From Actinomadura atramentaria DSM 43919 (GTDB lineage Bacteria; Actinomycetota; Actinomycetes; Streptosporangiales; Streptosporangiaceae), in assembly GCF_000381885.1 (NCBI RefSeq), contig NZ_KB907220.1, positions 98,757-143,859 on the forward strand: a DNA stretch of 45,103 nucleotides, given 5' to 3'. Every line of letters begins with the position of its first letter. Position 1 is the first letter of the stretch. Below are positions 42,375 through 45,103 of the stretch, piece by piece. The position numbers and the translations under genes were made by a program. The notes under the pieces are model-generated. The model was given only the letters and a program-made list of their open reading frames with translations. It was not told the DNA's origin and searched no databases.

Positions 42375-43241
42375 GTGGCCACGCTCTCCCAATGGGTCGC
42401 CGGTTCCCGGCCCCGCACCCTCCCGACCTCCCTCGTCCCCGTCGTCGTCGGCACCGGCGTCGCCCTCGGCGCCGGGCACGCCGTCTGGTGGCGCGCCGTG
42501 CTCGCAGCCGTCGTCGCGCTGATCCTGCAGATCGGCGTGAACTTCTCCAACGACTACAGCGACGGCGTGCGCGGCACCGACGAGGACCGCGTCGGGCCGC
42601 TGCGGCTCGTCGGGTCCGGCGTCGCCAAGCCCAAGCAGGTGCTCGCGGCGGCGCTCGGCTGCTTCGCGGTCGCCGCCGTCGCCGGGCTCGTCCTCGCCGC
42701 CGTGACGACGTGGTGGCTGCTGCTCGTCGGCGCGTTCGCGATCCTCGCCGCGTGGTTCTACACCGGCGGGAAGACCCCGTACGGGTACCGGGCGCTGGGC
42801 GAGGTGTCGGTGTTCGTGTTCTTCGGGCTCGTCGCCGTCGTCGGCACCGTCTACGTGCAGACCGAGACGCTGCCCGCCGAGGCGTGGGCGGCGGCCGTCC
42901 CGATCGGGCTGCTGGCGTGCGCGCTGCTCGTCGCCAACAACGTCCGCGACATCCCGACCGACGAGGTCTCCGGCAAGCGGACCCTCGCCGTCGTCCTCGG
43001 GGACCGCAACACCCGCGTGCTCTACGCGATCTGCACGGCGCTGCCGTTCCTGTTCGTCGTCGCGCTGGCGATCTCGCACCCGTGGGCGCTGCTGGCGCTG
43101 CTGTCCGCGCCGCTGTCGGTGCCGCCGACGCAGAAGATCCTCCAGGGCGCGAACGGGCCGTTCCTCATCCCCGTCCTCGGCGAGACCGGCCGCCTCCAGA
43201 TCGCCTACGGCGTGCTGCTGGCGGTCGGCCTCGCGCTGTGA
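42375..43241 (+). CDS. menA: 1,4-dihydroxy-2-naphthoate polyprenyltransferase MenA
   Basis: MenA prenylates DHNA to demethylmenaquinone in the membrane. The 288-aa protein has the two UbiA-family aspartate motifs, NFSNDYSDGVRGTDEDR (residues about 57-73) and NNVRDIPTDEVSGKRTLAV (about 189-207), and about eight helices. The start SQWVAGSRPRTLPTSLVPV is typical of MenA. The GTG start at 42375 lies 33 nt past the MFS stop; no clear ribosome site is seen. It is convergent with ung with a 3-nt gap. Confidence 0.95.
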   Translation: MATLSQWVAGSRPRTLPTSLVPVVVGTGVALGAGHAVWWRAVLAAVVALILQIGVNFSNDYSDGVRGTDEDRVGPLRLVGSGVAKPKQVLAAALGCFAVAAVAGLVLAAVTTWWLLLVGAFAILAAWFYTGGKTPYGYRALGEVSVFVFFGLVAVVGTVYVQTETLPAEAWAAAVPIGLLACALLVANNVRDIPTDEVSGKRTLAVVLGDRNTRVLYAICTALPFLFVVALAISHPWALLALLSAPLSVPPTQKILQGANGPFLIPVLGETGRLQIAYGVLLAVGLAL

Positions 43242-43244
43242 CCG

Positions 43245-43931
43245 TCAGCGGCGCGCCAGGTCCCAGTCGATCTCGGGCTCGCCCGCGTCGGCCAGGGCCT
43301 TGTTGACGGCGCTGAACGGCCGCGTCCCGAAGAACTTCTTCGCGCTCAGCGGGCTCGGGTGCGCCGACTCGATCACCACGTGCTGCGGGCCCGTCACCAG
43401 CTTGGCCTTCTTGCGCGCGTACGCGCCCCACAGCACGAACACCACCCGCTGGGGCTTGTCGTTCAGCGCCCGGATCGCCGCGTCGGTGAACTCCTCCCAG
43501 CCCTTGCCCGCGTGCGAGCCCGCCTCGCCCGCCCGGACGGTCAGGACCGCGTTGAGCAGCAGGACGCCCTGGTCGGCCCAGGGGGTCAGGTCGCCCGTCG
43601 GCGCGGGCGGGACCTCCAGGTCGGCGGCCAGCTCCTTGAAGATGTTGCGCAGCGACGGCGGAATCCGCACGCCGTCGCGGACCGAGAAGCTCAGCCCGTG
43701 CGCCTGGCCGGGACCGTGGTAGGGGTCCTGGCCGAGGATCAGGACGCGCGCGCGGTCGTACGCGCAGTGCCGGAAGGCGTTGAACAGGTCCTCGCGCGGC
43801 GGGTAGACGGTCTGCTGCTCGTACTCCTGCTCCACGAACGCGTTCAGCGCGGCGGTGCCGATCGGGTCGAGCAGCGGTTCGAGCCGGGCGCGCCAGTCAT
43901 CGGGCAGGGACGCGACGAGGTCGAGGGACAT
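43245..43931 (-). CDS. ung: Uracil-DNA glycosylase
   Basis: This 228-aa family 1 UNG removes uracil from DNA. The catalytic water-activating motif is LILGQDPYHGPGQAHGLSFS (residues about 60-79), then GVLLLNAVLTVR, and the minor-groove loop is ESAHPSPLSAKKFFGTRPFS. ATG 43931 has GGAGG 7 nt upstream. It is divergent from modA and convergent with menA. Confidence 0.97.
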   Translation of the reverse strand: MSLDLVASLPDDWRARLEPLLDPIGTAALNAFVEQEYEQQTVYPPREDLFNAFRHCAYDRARVLILGQDPYHGPGQAHGLSFSVRDGVRIPPSLRNIFKELAADLEVPPAPTGDLTPWADQGVLLLNAVLTVRAGEAGSHAGKGWEEFTDAAIRALNDKPQRVVFVLWGAYARKKAKLVTGPQHVVIESAHPSPLSAKKFFGTRPFSAVNKALADAGEPEIDWDLARR

Positions 43932-44006
43932 GAGGGGGCCTCCGGGACGTTTGGACCAGCGTCGATGACCCTAACGAACGCCACTGACACGCACGCGCGA
44001 ATCACC

Positions 44007-44020
44007 GGAGCGAACGCTCC
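44007..44020. promoter_or_regulatory. Inverted repeat in the ung/modA divergent region
   Basis: GGAGC-GAAC-GCTCC is a perfect 5+5 inverted repeat lying just upstream of the modA -10 box. It does not match the E. coli ModE site or the LexA box; a regulator is inferred only from position. Confidence 0.4.
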
Positions 44021-44027
44021 CGGAAAC

Positions 44028-44033
44028 TAGGAT
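44028..44033 (+). promoter_or_regulatory. -10 box of modA (leaderless type)
   Basis: TAGGAT is followed by 8 nt and ATG. No ribosome site is visible between. Confidence 0.45.
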
Positions 44034-44041
44034 CACGCCAT

Positions 44042-44839
44042 ATGCCGGACTCCCCCCGCTGGCGTCGCCGCGCCGCCGCCCTGTCGCTTCTCCCGCTCGT
44101 CGCGGCCGCCGCCGCGTGCGGCTCGTCCGGGCCGACGACCGTGACGGTCCTCGCGTCGTCCGCGCTCACCGAGGTCTTCGGCGAGCTGGGCGCGGCGTAC
44201 GGGCAGTCGCATCGGGACGTGCGGATCTCGGCGCGGTTCATGCCCTCGGCCGAGGCCGCGTCGGACGTCGCGGGGCGGGACGCCGCGGACGTGCTCGTCA
44301 CCGCTGACCAGGGCTCGCTCGACTCGTCCGTCCAGGACCGGCTGACGGGACATCGCCGTGCCGTCGCGGGAACGGGCCTGACGATCGCCGTCGCCCCGGG
44401 GAACCCGCGCCGCATCCGGGGGCTCGCGGACCTGTCGCGGCCCGGGCTGCGCGTGGTCGTCGGCGCGGCCGTGACGCCGGTCGGCCGGTACGCGCGCCAG
44501 GTCACCGCCCGCGCCGGGGTGTCGGCGCGCTGGGCGGCCGAAGAGGTCGGCTCGCGGGCGGTCCTCGACCGCGTCCGCTCCGGCGAGGCCGACGCGGGTC
44601 TGGTCTACGTGACGGACCTGCGCTCGGCGGGCGTGGCGGCGTCCAGCGTCCCCATTCCCACGGCCGACAACGTGGTGGCGACGTTCTCGGCGGCGGTCGC
44701 GAAGGGCGACCACGAGGACCGCGCGACGACGTTCGTGAACTGGCTGACGACGCCGCCCGCCACAAGGCTCTTCGCGAAATACGGCTTCCTCACCGGCGGC
44801 CAACCCCAGGCCACGACGAACACGACCGGCCCCCCATAA
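44042..44839 (+). CDS. modA: Molybdate ABC transporter substrate-binding lipoprotein ModA
   Basis: This 265-aa periplasmic-binding-type protein has a basic N-terminus, a hydrophobic core and the lipobox AAAAC, so it is lipid-anchored. The mature sequence shows ModA-family blocks: VTVLASSALTEVFGELGAAY (residues about 33-52), DVLVTADQGSLD, GTGLTIAVAPGNPRRIRGLADL, and a C-terminal LFAKYGFL. Molybdate or tungstate is the expected ligand. The permease and ATPase genes (modBC) are not next to it in the window: 260 bp of repeats follow and then the window ends, so they may lie beyond or be absent. Confidence 0.9.
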   Translation: MPDSPRWRRRAAALSLLPLVAAAAACGSSGPTTVTVLASSALTEVFGELGAAYGQSHRDVRISARFMPSAEAASDVAGRDAADVLVTADQGSLDSSVQDRLTGHRRAVAGTGLTIAVAPGNPRRIRGLADLSRPGLRVVVGAAVTPVGRYARQVTARAGVSARWAAEEVGSRAVLDRVRSGEADAGLVYVTDLRSAGVAASSVPIPTADNVVATFSAAVAKGDHEDRATTFVNWLTTPPATRLFAKYGFLTGGQPQATTNTTGPP

Positions 44840-44893
44840 ACACCGAACACCACGATTATCCAAAGAGCCAGCCAAAAACAATCAGCGACCAAA

Positions 44894-45100
44894 AGGGGGG
44901 GGTTGCCCGCGCGCACGGCCGCGAGCGCTCTTCGCCCTCAAACTTGGTGAAGGCGCGGGGGTTGCCCGCGCGCGCACGGCCGCGAGCCGCCAGGCGAGCG
45001 GCCGGGCGCGCGCAGCGCGGAGGATGCACCGGAACGGAGCGCTAGCGGAGTGAGGATGCATGCTCCGCGCTTCGGGGGGTGTGGGGGGTCGTCCCCCCAC
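44894..45100 (+). repeat. Composite structured repeat downstream of modA, one truncated and one full copy
   Basis: A truncated copy (GTTGCCCGCGCGCACGGCC, about 44903-44925) is followed by a full one. The full copy has a core hairpin at 44977-45004 (CGGCCGC and GCGGCCG around GA-GCC-GCCA-GGC-GA), a second hairpin with GCGCGGAG (45015-45022) and CTCCGCGC (45063-45070) arms extended by ATGCA/TGCAT across one mismatch, and a terminator-like GTGGGGGG-TCGT-CCCCCCAC (45081-45100). It follows modA in the sense orientation. No gene is seen in 44840-45103. Confidence 0.8.
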
Positions 45101-45103
45101 AGG

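Noticed and set aside
40226..43306. 1026-codon forward frame over the MFS and menA genes
   Set aside because: It is in a different frame from two clear membrane-protein genes, and its Arg/Pro-rich translation is typical of GC-rich shadows.

Overview
The window is very GC-rich, dense with genes, and often starts genes with GTG. Its gene content and order are those of an actinobacterium. The run dapA, rnj, ftsK, rodZ-like, rimO, pgsA, cinA, clgR, together with recA and a DUF3046 gene, is the conserved actinobacterial arrangement, split here by inserted blocks. FurA-KatG, SecA2, MenA, a ClpP-type ClgR and LexA boxes of the GAAC-N4-GTTC type point the same way. An Actinomadura-like member of the Streptosporangiales is my best guess; this is an inference, not a measurement.

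Layout. 1-5400: the reverse-strand recA gene and the 5' part of the next gene (recX by position), whose N-terminal part is a long disordered, tandem-repeat sequence running off the window. Divergent from recA are an R2K-type ATP-grasp gene, a YgiB-like lipoprotein and a glutathionylspermidine-synthase-fold ATP-grasp gene, then a DUF3046 gene. 5400-18000: membrane-anchored esterase, Lhr helicase, furA-katG with a second Fur paralogue convergent behind katG, a DUF1622 membrane protein and secA2. 18000-24100: an amino-sugar uptake locus with a ROK regulator divergent from a binding protein, two permeases and a GH3 hexosaminidase. No ATPase is encoded there, so the transporter must borrow a shared one. 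24100-26700: repeat-rich DNA, an Rrf2 regulator, an Nei-type glycosylase, a strongly structured intergenic region and dps. 26800-37300: clgR, cinA, pgsA, rimO, rodZ-like, ftsK, rnj and dapA, all on the reverse strand. 37400-45103: a GH18-like membrane-anchored protein, a small membrane protein, a VOC/CGNR divergent pair, a GNAT acetyltransferase, an MFS exporter, menA, ung and modA.

The most striking unexplained feature is a dispersed family of structured intergenic repeats at about 5.45, 24.4, 26.1, 31.6-31.8 and 44.9-45.1 kb. Its core hairpin has a variable outer stem, a symmetric GA/GA internal loop and a short GC inner stem. It is usually followed by a second long hairpin and a G6-TCGT-C6 terminator-like hairpin. 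At each locus the GA-bearing strand is the sense strand of the gene just upstream, and stem sequences differ between copies while pairing is kept. I read these as 3'-UTR or terminator RNA elements of an undescribed repeat family.

A second recurring signal is a TANNNT-like -10 box placed 6-8 nt before the start codon, without room for a separate Shine-Dalgarno leader. It occurs at DUF3046, fur2, rrf2, rimO, ftsK, dapA, GNAT, MFS and modA and suggests leaderless transcripts. I saw no tRNA, rRNA, CRISPR array, insertion sequence or integrase.
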